Source: Diploscapter coronatus (lineage: Eukaryota; Nematoda; Chromadorea; Rhabditida; Rhabditidae). From it: a stretch of 64,000 nucleotides of DNA. Below are positions 1-13,254 of this stretch, piece by piece; the first letter of the stretch is position 1, and each line of letters begins with the position of its first letter. Both the position numbers and the translations under genes were made by a program. Below the pieces are notes generated by a model. That model searched no databases, was not told the origin of the DNA, and saw nothing but the letters and a program-made list of their open reading frames with translations. The DNA lies in assembly GCA_964036155.1 (NCBI GenBank), contig OZ038423.1, positions 7,579,249 to 7,643,248 on the forward strand, written 5' to 3'.

Positions 1-496
1 AAATTATTTTATCACAACTTTTAATTGATGGACAGTGAATATATGCCACTGCGCACCAAAATTGTTAAGCTAGTTTTTTTTCCAAACAGAAATGCATTGA
101 AGCCTAATTTTCTATGAAGAGATCATATAAGAGCAAAATTATGTCAAGATTTAACGGAATATTTCCATCATTGAGCTAGGAATAGAAAGTTTATTCAAGT
201 ATGCCAATCCAAATTCGAAGAATGTTCAATTAGTTCGAAATATTAATAGCCAAATCCCATGCATTCATTTAACTTGAACTTATCATAACGTGCCTTACCC
301 TACCCTTACTACTATCCTACCCTTCGCCTCTATATATCCTGAAAAGTCCAATTGTAATTTCATAATCATCCCACATTAGAACTGGTTTGCTACAAAACAT
401 TTATATGATGCCTGAAACTTCTCAAACTTGTGATAAAACGAAGTATAGTGCCCGATACATTTCTTTAAATGAAGTTATTACTTTGGTGCGCAGTGA

Positions 497-3224
497 ATGT
501 CTCCCGTGAACAATAGCCATGTAATATTTGGTCTTTCAGGAATTAGTTTATCATCTTTGCTATTTTATCTCCTCTCAAATAATACAGTAGCTTTCAATTG
601 TGTTCTGGCTCGTTTGTGGCAATTTTGTGCTGGAATAACGGCGTTTCATATTTCGAGCTCAAGAAATGATGGCCTCATTGTATGTTGTATATTAATATGT
701 ATCCTCATTATTTATTATTCGAATTCAGAAATCTATGGAAGCTCCAAACAATAATAATTCCATAGAGAAGAGTACGAGATTTTACCAAATTTTTAATGCA
801 TCAAATAAATAATGATTAATTATTTTATTTTTATTCAAATAAAGTAAAATGCTTTAGATAAACTTTTAGTTCTAACCTACATCGCCTATTTGGTGTTCGG
901 AATAATTCTTTACACTTTTTCTTGGAGCACAGTTGAGTGTTCTCATCTTCGAATCGAAGTAACACTTCTTACGGCTATTTTGATTGTCATTGGAGCGTAT
1001 GAACAGGTTTTTTTTTAAAATTTATTTCTGTCAGATAAAAATGAACAACCCTCTCTCTAATGCGCTTCCTGAAGATTTGATGGAAGATTTTCAGATTTTG
1101 ATCGTATCAAATCCACTGATGAACTTCCTCGGCGATATTTCATATCCACTCTACCTCGTGCATTGGCCAGTATATGTAATAATCAAATATCATTTCAAAG
1201 ATAATCAATTAGGTGAAATTTCATAGCATAGAATTATTTCAGAAAAACTGATTTAGCACTTATTATTGGAATATTCGCCAGTTTTATATTGTCAGTATCG
1301 ATTTATATCGCATATGAACGTCCATATCTACAATTATCACCGACTCCAATTGTCTTTCTAATCGTTTCATTAGTTGGAATTTCATTAATCTTGATCCGAT
1401 CAGACTTGATTACGAATCGATTTTCTTACATGAGTAAATATGAAACGATGAATTATGATTTCATGGATGGAGACCCTTCGAAAAATCTATGTGGGTTTTG
1501 AACTTTTTCCTCAGAACTTCCGTTAGTACGCATACAGATTATCAGAGATGACCAGAATTCTAATTTCGATTTTTTTCAAAATTTTTATTTTTGAACTTAA
1601 CTATTACAACATTTTGTAAAATTAAATTTACAACGTGAGATCACTGATCTTACTTTTATATCCATCATAAATTTTAGCTGTCGCAATTGCGATAAATTAC
1701 TTCGAAGGAGTAAAGAATAGGAAGGAAAACGTGATGATTTCGAATTGTGTTCATATGAAATTCATCGATATAGTCATTCCTAAACCGTATGGCTTTTGCA
1801 GAAAAACGGTGAAGAATATTTTGAAGTGAGATTTTTCGTTAATGGCTCTCAAATTTTAGGGTACTCATAATGGCAGGATGAAAATTCTTGTCATCGGAAA
1901 TTCCTACGCCAGCAATCAAGCGGATCTCGTTTATTCCGGATTTCGTCATCTCGTAAAGGAATTCGACGTTTACTCTCTACCAGGTAAAACAATCTTCCAT
2001 CCATGGGAAGAATTACCGTTGAATTTATGAGTTCGAAATATTTCAAGATTTGAAAAAACGATATGAATCCAACCAATTAGATGTGGTTAAGAAATATTAC
2101 GAACTATAAATTTTAGCTTGATCTCCAACTTGATTAACTTAATTTTTCGATTTTTTAAAATAATTTCAAGGATCAAATTGTCGATATTTATATCTGGCAA
2201 AATATTGAAAATTTTAGTTTGTGAGCCACTGATGAAGAAACAAATAGACGGCTGTCAAATGATAGATGGCGCAGAATATACTCGAGCTTTCAACATAAGC
2301 CAGCCCGATATTTTGTTCATTATTGCTAGGTAAGGTTTTGAAATTATTAAACCTGTCTAGGAATTCAAAAAAAAAAAATTAAATTAGACCATTTGGTGCT
2401 AGAGCCGTATCTAATCCAACTGTATCTCTGGAATTAGATCCAATTTACCAGCAACATAAGAAATTTCTAAACTGGTATAAAAATCACGACTTTCTCAAGA
2501 AGGTATTTTTATTATTTATGAAACTACCCCTTCCAATAAACATTCAGATTTACATACTCCAAGCAATGCCTATATGTTGGCAAACATGTCCTGAATCGCT
2601 GAATGAATTTATGATAAAAGAAAATAAATCGTTGTCCTTATCTGGCGTAGGTTATAAACATTATACTACAACGCGATTTTTTCTATCTGGAAAATTGTCA
2701 GCAATGTGCCAAATAAAGTAGGAAAAAGATTTGCTAACTTATCTCTTCCTAACATGTGAAATTTCTTGCGTAGAGGTATATCGAAAAATGAAGAAATAAT
2801 TAACTTGAATATTACGATCAAGAAATTATAATTTAGGATCGATTTATCATCCATGTCGAATACCATGCGAAGATAAGATTAGAAAGGCTTGTTGAAAGGT
2901 AAATTTATTTTCATTTTTTTCTCGAAATTTTGAAATAACAATTCTTAGTTGTGAGAAATGCGAATTATTTGACTACACATCATATTTAGTCAATAAATAT
3001 GGCCAGGTCAGTAAATTACACATTGAAATGAGCTTCTATGAAAGATGAAATATCTAAACGGAAGAATATGTTCGTAATTTCAGTTTTCGGTATATGATGA
3101 CGAGAAAAATCTGGCTTTCTTTGATAATGAATTGCATTTGACAAGATTTGCAAAGGAAAAGATAAAGCCCGTTTTTGAAAAGTTGGCAGAAAATTTCAGC
3201 AAAGAATTTCCTGATTTAGTTTAA
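497..3224 (+). CDS. OAC-like membrane O-acyltransferase with C-terminal SGNH domain (5' partial)
   Basis: Several short exons read as the C-terminal half of a nematode acyltransferase-3 protein followed by an SGNH esterase-like domain. Hydrophobic segments lie at 497-754 and about 870-1006. The exon from 1035 carries the family signature GDISYPLYLVHWPVY. A block near 1880-1980 has ILVIGNSYASN, matching the GDSL/SGNH block I (G-N-S), and the last exon ends with FFDNELHLT, the expected D-x-x-H block near the C-terminus; stop at 3222-3224. Family members transfer acyl groups to extracellular or lumenal substrates. Several junctions can be placed (intron 1007-1034; intron about 1217-1260), but others near 1500-2900 are uncertain. 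Roughly 150 N-terminal residues are not visible, so the gene begins left of the window or is damaged. Substrate unknown. Confidence 0.72.
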
Positions 3225-3384
3225 TTTTATTGTTTTATTGCTGTTTCGATGTAGTCAAAGTATTAGATGTTAGATATAGTAAATTATTGATTTAGTAAAT
3301 AAATAGGTTGTCGAGTCATGTTTTCAGTTATAGCAGATTGGAAAAAATGTGTGAGATTCAATAAATGGCACATAGAATAATTTA

Positions 3385-4740
3385 TTATCTTCCAATATTG
3401 TCATTCGCCGAAAAATATTTGCTCAATTTGATGGCGTCATATCGTTTCAGACAACTTTCGTGTATCAGGCTAAATTCTGTTGCAGCTAATTTTCCAGCTG
3501 GGTTCACTTCATAGTGAAAAAGCAGATATCCGTGTCTAAATATGCATCTACTAGCTTTTCTAAATATGATTTTAAAATTTTACAAGGAGACCATTTTGAG
3601 CAATTCGACAACATCTAGTGGTTTTCCGTGAATTTCGATAAGTATCTAAAAATTTTCAAATCAAATATACATTTCGAAAATTTATTACCTGGCAAACAAC
3701 ATGCTTCTCTAGAAACGGCAACAACACATGGAATTCATATCCTTCGATGTCGATCTTCAGAATTTCAATTGAATTAATATTCTCCTTCTTCATTAGATCG
3801 GCTAAAATTTTCTTGTTTCTTTTAGAAAATCATGAAATTAGCTTACAGATAGTGTATGCATTCAAAGTCAGATTCGTTTCAGCTGCAACGCTCAAAGCTG
3901 TCGATTTTCCATTTATTTTTGCGTATTCATCCGATGCTAATCTGTTTGGATCCTCAAAATTTGGATGAGTCAACGTCATTAAAGGCGAATCAAAAATCGA
4001 TAAAGAAATTTTACCTTTTCATATCCGAATATCTTGCATCGCATTTTTGTGAGAGTTTGAATCGAAGTGTCGAAGGAAGCTTCTCCACTTATTCCGAGAG
4101 AAAAGATGCTAAGATTCTTATTTCGTTTTTATTTATTGCAAGGATCAGTTTTACTTGCAACTTTCTGGAAGATTACCCGGTGAACAGATCCACTTTCCAC
4201 CATCGAAAATACTCCCTAATCTAACAGAACCAGAGCATATCGCCTGAAGAATCAATTTCCAAAAATCTCAAAGAAAAATAAACATACTTCCGGCACAAGA
4301 ATATTGAACAGATTATTATCAGCATTGCCCCTTCCAATCCAAGCTCTTCGATATTCAGCTTGTCGCTTGTATTCCTCTATTACATCAGGAGCTATCCTTG
4401 CCATGACGCTATCTGATTCCTGAACCTTTTTAATTGATATTTGTAACGAATATCGTGACATGAAGTTTTTGACATTTTAGAAAACAAATGATGTAATAAA
4501 AGTAAACAGTATTTCGGAAAATTTGAATGAATACATTCTTCTCTGCATCATCCCGTTGATTGCGCGAGAATATCCAATCGTCCAGGAAATTATCTATTTA
4601 GGCATTTTTGTTCATTATTTCATGAATTCAATCGCGTTTTCAAACTTACTATCCTTCACTTCGCAATATGCATACCAAATGAGTATGTTGATCACAAATA
4701 GAACCAAAATAATTAAAGCCGTCTGCAATCCTGATACCAT
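3385..4740 (-). CDS. FkbM-type (Methyltransf_21) methyltransferase, membrane anchored
   Basis: Nine exons join in phase (4740-4650, 4593-4508, 4425-4288, 4243-4155, 4108-4015, 3952-3847, 3801-3689, 3645-3584, 3535-3385) to give about 309 residues. Residues 6-26 form an uncleaved signal anchor after MVSGLQ, suggesting a type II Golgi protein. Family hallmarks are VRLGSIFDGGKWICSP, IFSLGISGEASFDT (the SAM-binding glycine loop) and EILKIDIEGYEF, the FkbM core with its catalytic-site acidic residues. FkbM enzymes are SAM-dependent O-methyltransferases, and nematodes have many copies of unknown substrate. It lies tail to tail with the OAC-like gene, their stops 160 bp apart. The acceptor of exon 6 (TTTGAG) is weak; the rest are ordinary. 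Confidence 0.85.
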
Positions 4741-6137
4741 CTGAATTTCAAATTGCCTGTTTTACCATTTAGATCAATTACCTAAACTACTTAGAAATAT
4801 AGTATCTGAAAAAAAACTCAATAGTTGTATGTTCAATGTGAATTAGTAAAATATCCGCTATTTCTCAAAAATATCATGCTGTTACTCGCATCCTAAATGG
4901 CTCCATTGTTTCAGAATCTATACGAAAATATCCGTGTTTGGTCAGTTGTTAGAATCCTTCCAAAAGCGCCATCGATTAAAAATATCATATGAAATTGTTT
5001 TTAGATATTTTTTATCCAGTTTGTTATAGTAATGCGAAAATTATCTCATTATAGTTTTTTTTCCATTGCATCTGCACTTCACAGTCAGTCAATTTATTAG
5101 GAGCCAATTTTTAACAGATTTGTATCAAATTGCTATTACGATTACTCATGAACTGATAAGTGTGAGTGAGGGTGAGGAAGAGTAGAATTTGAGGATTTGA
5201 GTTTGTTTGTGCTTTTGCTGACCACTCTGATGCGGGTATCGATTGAAAGCTGAAGCATTTAGAAGGCTGCAGATAGTAGAAACGAAAAACGGTAATGGTT
5301 TGAAAATGGTGCGATTAATGTTGATTTTGTGCGTGTTGACGTATCCTAATTTGGGTGAATTGATTTAGATAAACAGATCCATTGAGAAATTGTCGTGTGA
5401 GTCAATCACAGTGCTCATATTATGTACATGTTTGCTAACAAAGAGATTATAATTATTTTGTAACTTAAAAGTTGAAATTTAAAGTCGTGACGTCTTTCTC
5501 TCCTTTATAATTTTCAGAAATTTGCCTTTCTACCTAGAAATGACTTCATCTGAATGTATTCATATCCGGTGCAAGACGCTGATTTTAAAAATAGCAATGA
5601 AACTTCTTTGAGTTGTTCACGTCACAAGTTTGCAAACACGAAACCATTTTAGATTGCGAATCCACTGCCAATCGCTCGATCCGAGGATCCGAAACCTTTT
5701 CGGAGCATCTGATTAAATACAGCTCCCATTTCAGGCAGTTCGAAACAAAGAAACCACCTTCATGTCTGGGAAAATCGCGAAAGAGCCTTTTGAATTGGTA
5801 ACCAAAATCGTAGATGTCATAAAAATTGAGATCATTACATAATAGCTGATTTTATTGATTTATTTTCTCGAAATATTTTTATGCTGAACATCAAAAGGAT
5901 TTTTTCCTTTCATTTTATTTCTTCATGAAACACTAGCATAGGAGCTGCTAGAAGGTTAGAAAGCTGCAATTTGTAACCTTCAATGTTGATATTAACAGAT
6001 TAGACATCATATAGCTCATTATCAGGGTTAAATTTGCACTATTTTTATACTGAAGTTTCATGACAATTCCACTCTACAACAATAATTGCCTACTCATTTT
6101 CTTCTTTCTGCAAATTAAAAAAATCATTTATAGGTAA
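4741..6137. other. Intergenic region without recognised genes
   Basis: No coding exon could be supported. A short hydrophobic ORF begins at 5306 (MVRLMLILCVLTYPNLG) and could be a signal peptide, but no convincing second exon follows. The stretch just before 6138 presumably holds the promoter of the DM-domain gene. Confidence 0.5.
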
Positions 6138-6915
6138 ATGCCACGATATTGTCCACGATGTCGAAATCACGGCATAAATATTCGCTTGAAGTGGCATAGA
6201 AAACTCTGTCCATATCACGAATGCGTATGCCAAAAGGTAAATGTTGAGAGATGGGAAAAATTGGAATAGGTTTGAAATTTCAGTGCATTCACATCAAACA
6301 TCGAACAAGTATTCAGATGGCACGAAGAGCGAAGAAGAAGATTCAGATGGGAGAACGAATTTCACGGAAAGCGTTAGGTCGTATCGATTATTCTAAATTT
6401 TGGCTATGAAAATTTTCAGAACAAATTTCAAATTTGTCATGGATAACTTTTATGGTTTTTTGTTGAGTTTCCAGAGGAAGGAGAAAATTTTATAAATTAT
6501 TATTTCAGAGATCCTGCGTAGACAGGTTATGGTTAGTAAGGAGTGTTCAAGCAAGGCTATGACAACAGATTCATCATCGAACCTCCACATCTACAATTCT
6601 TTGATTCAATCAAGCTCTATCGATTTGCAAACCATCAATATTATCCCAGCCACATTAGTCAGCCAGAATATTCCAATACCTGAACTCGAACTCGTAAATT
6701 TATCCGGATCTACCTCACAATCTCAGAGTTTTCAAAGTATCTCAGCAGATGATGACTCATCTACTCCTAATTTATCAGATTCAGTTAATTTGTGCGAACC
6801 TACTTCGTCTTCCAATCTCTATCTGTATCCACTAAATTTTTTCGTACAACCAGTTACAAATGCTCAGACATTATTCTACGAAATGCATTGCCAGAATATC
6901 GATAAAGATGAATAA
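6138..6915 (+). CDS. DM-domain (doublesex/MAB-3 family) transcription factor
   Basis: Three exons (6138-6236, 6284-6377, 6509-6915) join in phase to 199 residues. Residues 2-50 form a DM DNA-binding domain. The zinc ligands show the canonical spacing C-x2-C-x2-H-x8-H-x3-C-x4-C-x-C-x2-C (CPRCRNHG ... CPYHECVCQKC), followed by the basic recognition tail with RRAKKKIQ. The remainder is a Ser/Thr/Asn-rich, low-complexity tail without a second domain. DM proteins bind DNA in the minor groove and act in sex-specific or neuronal development. An intron splits the domain directly after the QK of the final CxxC pair, before its last cysteine. The start codon is the first ATG of the exon, five bases after a possible acceptor, so an upstream non-coding or trans-spliced leader is possible. 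The subfamily (mab-3, mab-23 or dmd type) cannot be fixed by eye. Confidence 0.85.
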
Positions 6916-8289
6916 AGAATTTCATGTAACATTTTTATTGAAGAGCTCATACATTTAAAAATTTTCGAATATGAAAGTTAGAAAGTTATCGAAAAATCGC
7001 AGATTTGAGAGGATCAAATTTTCAGTTACCTTATTTGAGATTTGAAGTAGATTTTTATGTATAGGTAATAAAAATCCTCCCAATACTCAACTTTGATTGA
7101 GTAAATATTCTTGCATTCTTTCCTTATTGAAAATGCCAAAAATTTCTTGCTTTATTTTAAGCTTACAATTGGAGAAATAGAATCTGCCACAGGATGAAGT
7201 TATTTAATTCTCTTTCTCAGATATTTTACAACCACTGAAGTAAATTGATGAAAGTTGCTCGAGAAAGAGAAAAACAATTATAAAAGAACACGATCACTGA
7301 GAATCAGAGTTTTACAGTGATCCTAATTTTAGAAGATTTGATTCATTGTTTTAAAACGCTCATCATACGATCTCATTGTTCACTGATGTCTATGTGATGG
7401 AATTCAAAATGAAAACTCATTTCGATGAGAAAATAGCTGCTCAATAAACATACGAAAATGCAAATAAAAGTACCGAATTGTTTCGTGTAATTAGGATTTG
7501 CAATGTTTGCTGAAAACAAAGGATCATCAGACATGGCTTTCAGGAACAAAAATGTACGTACAATGATGACACAGGATTGTCTGCTTTTGGAAATGTTTCA
7601 AAGTTCTGTGATGCCTTGCAAGCCGTATAAAAATGCGAGAATGATATCAGGGCCCGTACTAAAGTTCCCTCACAACAACTCAAAGAAGGAGCGAATTTTT
7701 CATGTGACTTGTCATTAACTCTGAAAGGGCATGTGCTCACACCAACAGAAAAAAATACAAAGAAAATTTCTAAAAATCCGTGCAAATTGATATGAATCTT
7801 GTAGCCAAGGATATCAGCTACTAGTAGGTATAAAACATTGATAAATTAGTTGCCTAATTAAAGATTTAATTGAGTTGTCGCGAACTGTGTCAAAGAAGGA
7901 GCAGACTTGGAGCGAAGTTTGCATTCAGCGAGTGAGAATGAACTTATCTTGAAGTGAGCTATCGACAAGTTCGCCACAATTAGAGAATGTGAAAAGTGAG
8001 AGAGCAAGCTCATGACAGGGTAGCCAGTACCTCACTTGGAAAAGGTTTAGTCTACTCCTGTCATGAACTTGCTCTCTCCTTTTTCACACTCTCTAGTTGC
8101 GGCGAACTTTTCGCTATTTTCACCTTCGCTCACAACAATTCGCGTTTTTCTTCTTCCATTTTTTATTCACGGAAATTTTCTAGCGATTTATTTTTTCTTG
8201 ATTTTTTTTCCAAATCAATTTTCATTGTTTAGGATCCCGATCAAGTCTCATGTTTAAGTAGTTTGCTTAGTTTTATTCGTTTTTATCAG
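6916..8289. other. Intergenic region with one palindrome
   Basis: No coding exon could be supported. It contains the palindrome at 7969-8108 and presumably the unseen upstream part of the gene fragment that starts at 8290. Confidence 0.5.
7969..8108. repeat. Inverted repeat (MITE-like hairpin)
   Basis: About 50-bp imperfect arms: GTTCGCC...CATGACAGG on the left and CCTGTCATG...GGCGAAC on the right, with a central loop around 8020-8055. Both arms hold GAGAGAGCAAG-type tracts. Confidence 0.65.
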
Positions 8290-8926
8290 CTTAATCGATG
8301 TTTATTTTCACAATTCGTCGACTGATTTGCAACACGAAGCAAATGCCGAGGAAATGGAGGACGAAGACGAAGTATCAACTCCAAATCAGGCACAAGTAAG
8401 AATCATAAGATAATTTTCTGAGGATAAAAATTTCACATTTTGAATCGTTGAAATTTTTTGCAAGATTTTCATAATTTTCTATGAGTGAACAAATGGAGAT
8501 GGTTTTTTTTTTCATTTTAAATATTTTACGTGATTTTCATAGAAGATAAAAATTGCAGGTCAAGTCGAATCCCAATGCCACAAAATCGAGTGCTTCGTCT
8601 CGTGTAAAACATGTTCTGTCTGCAGTGATTGTGAAGAAAACAAAGAAAGCCTCGAAACGTCCCAGAAACGCTGAAGAGGTAATTTCCGATAAGTTGATTT
8701 TCTCGTTCTTTAAAATGCTCCCGAATCATCTTGCTTATACTTATTCACACTTCCACATTCGGGACATAACGAATTTTTCGTCGGATTCCTGTGTTGATAT
8801 TATTAGAAAATTTACTAGAAAAATCGTTTCTGATTTTCCTATTTCAGGATTTCGATGATATGTTCTTCGAAGATGCGACTCCTAAATTGGCTAAGAGGGA
8901 ATCTGGATACGATCAATGTCTTGCAG
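8290..8926 (+). CDS. Hypothetical acidic/basic, probably nuclear protein (partial, both ends open)
   Basis: Three exons (8290-8395, 8559-8678, 8848-8926) join in one frame with good GT/AG junctions. The first is acidic (EEMEDEDEVSTP), with a possible start at 8354, though the frame stays open back to an acceptor at 8289. The second is Lys/Ser-rich (VIVKKTKKASKRPR, a plausible nuclear localisation signal). The third is acidic again (DFDDMFFEDATP). The last donor at 8926 leaves an incomplete codon, so at least one more exon is expected. The next 100 bp run into a hAT-like MITE, and no continuation was found. I recognise no family. The composition resembles chromatin or RNA-associated proteins, but that is only compositional. 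It may be an interrupted gene. Confidence 0.5.
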
Positions 8927-9063
8927 GTAGTCATATTTTAAAATTACAGTAACAATATTGAAATTCTTTTATTTTTCAAAAATAGAACAATTTTATTACG
9001 AAAGTTGTGTTCTAAAATCTAAAAAGAGTAGAAAATTGCTCATTGTGAAATTAACCATTTACC

Positions 9064-10032
9064 TAGGGACCGCCAAGCCCCGCCCCTTTGCCTCGGTTCA
9101 ATATTGTCCATAGTTGATAGCCCTTTCGATTATCGCAAATATTTTTTGTTTTATTTTTGTTTTTAATAGTTGATCGATACCCACTATACAATTCGATACC
9201 GCTCTTTCACGTGGTGATATCGATTTATTGATCAGGGTGCGAAATAAGTCCGCAAATGCGCGTCAAATGCACACCAAATTACGACAATGCTAATATTTCG
9301 AGTTATAAAAAAAGGTACATTTCATTTTTTTTGATGAATCGGTACATCTAGTTGAAATGTACAACATATGTAGAAATTAGAAAAATCCTGCGTAGAGCAA
9401 ATTTTCCCGAGGCAATAATAGATGCTCGCCTTTGGGGTACTGTATCTTTACAAGGGATCGTTAAAATCGTCTGAAAACTTGACTAAAATAAAATTTGATA
9501 CTCTCTAATTATGCTATCCGAAAGAAAAAAAATGAAATTTTATCAAAAAATATTTCTTAAATTAATTTCAAAATGACCGTTTTTGTCTTTACTAAATGTG
9601 ATCAGTCTAGGCATATCTTGAAAGGTACATATGTTTTTATTTCATATTTTGATTAGTTGGTCAATTGTCCGTCTTCGGTGAGAAATGAGAAAAATCCTGC
9701 GTAGAGCAACTAAGACTCTGATAATTTGCGAAAATATAAAAGAAGCCAATGCTGAATGAAAGAGAGTGCAGAGAAAAAGATCCCCAAAGGCAGAAAAAGA
9801 AAGGGAGAACGAGGGGCAGTGCCTTTTACAGATAGGCCACGTCCCTTTCCCTTGTCCACGAAAAGGAGCGATTTTTTTCGATTTTTCGCGTTAAACTTTA
9901 TCAAATTTTTTATCAGTGACGTATTTTTTCGCGGTTTTTTCGGTGGGGATGTTTAGAGGGGCACCTCAGCCCCTGAAAAATGTAGAAAACATGGTGCCAG
10001 AGTGAATTTGGCAAAATGGCTGGCGGTCCCTA
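9064..10032 (+). mobile_element. hAT-like non-autonomous element, copy 1
   Basis: Terminal inverted repeats begin TAGGGACCGCC and end GGCGGTCCCTA. Flanking octamers CATTTACC and CATTCACT match at 6 of 8, fitting an aged 8-bp target duplication. It has no long conserved ORF. Same orientation as the copy at 54041 and inverted relative to 15238 and 42991. Confidence 0.8.
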
Positions 10033-10033
10033 C

Positions 10034-12073
10034 ATTCACTGAAACTTTTAAATAAACAACGATGGATGCGTTTAGTTTGAACCAGCGAAAAAATAAAGAA
10101 CATTATCTTATCCTATGATTATTACAATAAAAATATTAGTTTTGGCATCTGGAAAATGCATTTTTCAGATTAACCTAATTTCCTACCCTCGATATTATTG
10201 AAGATCATGCACGTCATTCTGTATTATTGAATCAGCCTTCTCTAATGTTCGTTCCATTTCATTTAGAGAATTTCACATACAGGATCAAAATCCATGTTTT
10301 TTCTTAGCATTGTTCCCTTATGTGGAGGGATCTGTTGGGAAAAGGATCAGAATCCATGCACTTTCAAATTTCTAATAATACGACATTAAAACGAAGAAAG
10401 ATAGCAAATACGAAGGGGGATATTCGAAATAACAATGAAACACAAACAAGGAATAAATTACATTACCTTTTGACGTGTATACATTTATTTTCTGTAAATT
10501 AGGTTGGTTGGGTGCCACGAAAGATCGCAATTTCGCAACCTGAGAAATAGTACGTTAAAAGTGGAGACTCTATCTCTATCCTCTATCCTAACCCAACATT
10601 CTCTCTTCAAGTTGCAATTTTTTGCAATCATCTTTTTATTTGATAAATCATCATAAAACCAAGTTTTTATGTCTTATATTTTATAACAATGGGTGTAAAT
10701 AATTCAATAATCCAATGATCTACCAATTGTTTACCACATCGAGTCTCCTTTGTGCGTGGAATGAGTGCTTTTGTTCTGTACCATTCCACCATAATTTCAT
10801 CTTCTTCCAACTGTATCCTTTTCAAGCTTTCCTTTAGCAAGATGAATGACAGAAAAATGAATCCAACATATCGTAATCTAGCTCTGAGCTTCAACCACAT
10901 ACAAAATACCATAATACCTATAATATAAATCCATGGGCCTCTATTTTAGGAGGACTTCTACTATAAGAGGGGGCTTCTATTATAGGTTTTACTGTAAGTG
11001 CTATTTTTAGAGATCTTTTTTTTGAGTTTTTGCATTGTGTGCATTCAATAGAATTGTAATTTTCATCCTGAGGGATGAAAATTAATTATATTCGGCAGAG
11101 ACGGCTGCAATTTAAGTTGTTGTATTTCTTGATTAGTAAAAATTTGGCCTCTTGTATTCCCTTCTTTCGGTCCTCACCCTTTCCCTGTTGTATTTATCAC
11201 CCGCTTTTCGTGACTAACTCACAATATTTCTCCAAAAAGTGGGTGAGGGCCGGGAGAGGAATACAAGGGGCCAAAAAGTTGATATGTCACATAAGAAATT
11301 GGGATAAATCGTTTTTAGAGCAATTTTATTATTGATAAAACGAAGCAAGTAAAAACTAGTCTTTCACTGATATATGCATATATGTATTCTGCTAGCTATG
11401 AACGATGCTAACACAATTTTATTACAAGCTTTGGGTTAAATTAGAATTGATCGACTCTAGCAAACGATTACCGTAAAATTCGAAAGATGCGAATCAAGTT
11501 CCTGCTTCCAGATTTATTCATAATAATTGGCATTAACAATTTTGAGTAATTATTATCGTTGTTGAACTATGTAAGTGTATACAACTGCATGCAATAATCT
11601 GGATGTTTCTCATTATTTGCTTTTTTATTAATTATTTCTGTTTTTTCCGTCGTATTTCGAATTGAAATGGGACGAAAAATGCTTGTATTTTTGAAAACAA
11701 AGAGATTGGAAAAACGAGACATTTGACGAAATATCTGCATCATGTAATGGGCAAAATGATTCAGATCTATGAAAGCTCCATATCCATCCCCTATATTGCA
11801 GGCTAGTACAGCCCAGTCTCTATAAAAATCAAATACTTTTCTTTTTTTTCTTATAAAGCTTGCCTTTTTGGAAGGTTTTTATTCACGAAACAACCCAATC
11901 TTCACCCTGAAATAATATGGCTCATTATCAAAAAGATAGATCGAAATAAAAGAAGTAAAGAAGTAAGAATGTCTGTGTCTCTCATGCTCACATACTATCT
12001 TTCTTTTTACTTCTTTAGAAAGTACAGCAAATGACAATCTCTCGTTTTTGATATCCATGTTTTTTGGGAACAA
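10034..12073. repeat. 2.1-kb duplicated segment, copy 1 (mate at 27994-30139)
   Basis: Almost the whole stretch matches 27994-30139 in direct orientation with few differences, apart from one divergent patch near 10450-10540. Inside are: a remnant resembling the 3' end of the RTE LINE (about 10290-10350); a palindrome bounded by TTGGCC...GGCCAA (11143-11277); and a minus-strand ORF (10912-10667) with a possible membrane segment (GIMVFCMWLKL), which is kept almost unchanged in both copies. A possible 36-bp intron inside that ORF would join LRARLRY to ESLKRIQLEEDEIM. I do not recognise the protein. The left edge touches the end of hAT-like copy 1. Confidence 0.8.
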
Positions 12074-13254
12074 GCCATGAAGAAATAACCATGTAATAAA
12101 ACGAGTGTATAGATTCCAATTGAATGTCAATAACTAGAAAAGATAAAATGGAGAATACCAAAGATACTATATTTTCTATCTAATCTAAAAATTAGTATTT
12201 GTTGTAAAGTGTGTCTGTCTGTGTATCTGTCCAAACTTAGTTTGAGACTCTACATTGACCCTACTCCCATGTGTTATATATGGTTGGAACTGCATTTTTC
12301 TACCAATGTGCAACCTAACATTTTCGGCGACTTTGGACCCACCAATTGGCTAATTAGGGGAAATAAACTGATTTTGGTGAAAATTAGCATATAGCGTATT
12401 TTAAATTTTCCAATAAAAAGATCATTAAACTGAAAATGATAAGCATAGCTCGTTCTGCACTTGAGGAAGAGAGGCTGCTGCTTTTTAGCGATATTCCATG
12501 AAGTTTTTTTTATCATTCCACTTGTGACATGCACCGTATGCATTTTTCATCATTTCCTAAGATCAAAATTCATTTTTTTGGATAGTTTGCTAAAAATATG
12601 AAATTTAGCTATGCCCTCCAAACGTTTCAATTCATTTTCAACCGGAGACCTCACCTTTATACTCGTATGTAGTCGACCTTTAGCTCAACGGAAATAAAAG
12701 TTTGAAATAATTGTTTATACTGTTGCACAGTATTTTTAGAGTTTATGTAGAGGCTCAAAGTGAGTTCGGACAGATGCAGACAGACAGACACACCTCTACT
12801 GCTCGATTTTTTTTCTTTGAATTTTCCCTCTACCACTGTTTTCTACTCTGTTCTGCTCTCGCCAACCGACCTACACTAGTATATCCATAATGAATAAAAC
12901 GATCAATTTCTTAAAATTTAGTTACAATATTTTGGCCTAAAACCGTTTTACTTTCCAAACAGATTTGAATCGAAAAAGTTGTCTACTTTGAACCTTGCCT
13001 TTTAGTTCTAAAAACATTCAATAAAATCTACAAAAATTAAGAATTAGTCAAATTGACCTGGATATGAAATTGATGTCGGCACGAAATTATCTCAAAACTA
13101 TAAACTAAACTAATCATAAATTTAGCTTAAACATCATGAAGTCCATGTATAAAGTAATTCATTTATGCCAATTCCTAATATTTTCCACCAAAATTAAAGC
13201 ATTTTCAACAAATTTGCAGAACAATAAATGGGATTATTATGAATTTTCATTAAT
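12074..13254. other. Intergenic region with a dispersed repeat
   Basis: No exon supported. Positions about 12205-12310 belong to a dispersed family (TGTCTGTCTGTGT followed by a GTGTTATATATGG block) that also appears near 18750-18875, 20770-20885, 23370-23480 and 39030-39130. Confidence 0.5.

Noticed and set aside
1..496. Upstream exons of the acyltransferase gene
   Set aside because: No frame in this stretch shows family motifs or a clean junction to the exon at 497. I see nothing else in it.
5306..5368. Short secreted peptide gene (MVRLMLILCVLTYPNLG...)
   Set aside because: Only a hydrophobic start is visible. The following acceptor leads to an immediate stop, so no second exon could be supported.
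10667..10912. Receptor-type guanylate cyclase fragment (membrane segment plus charged linker)
   Set aside because: The similarity is only a hydrophobic segment followed by a charged helix. No kinase-homology or cyclase motif is present.
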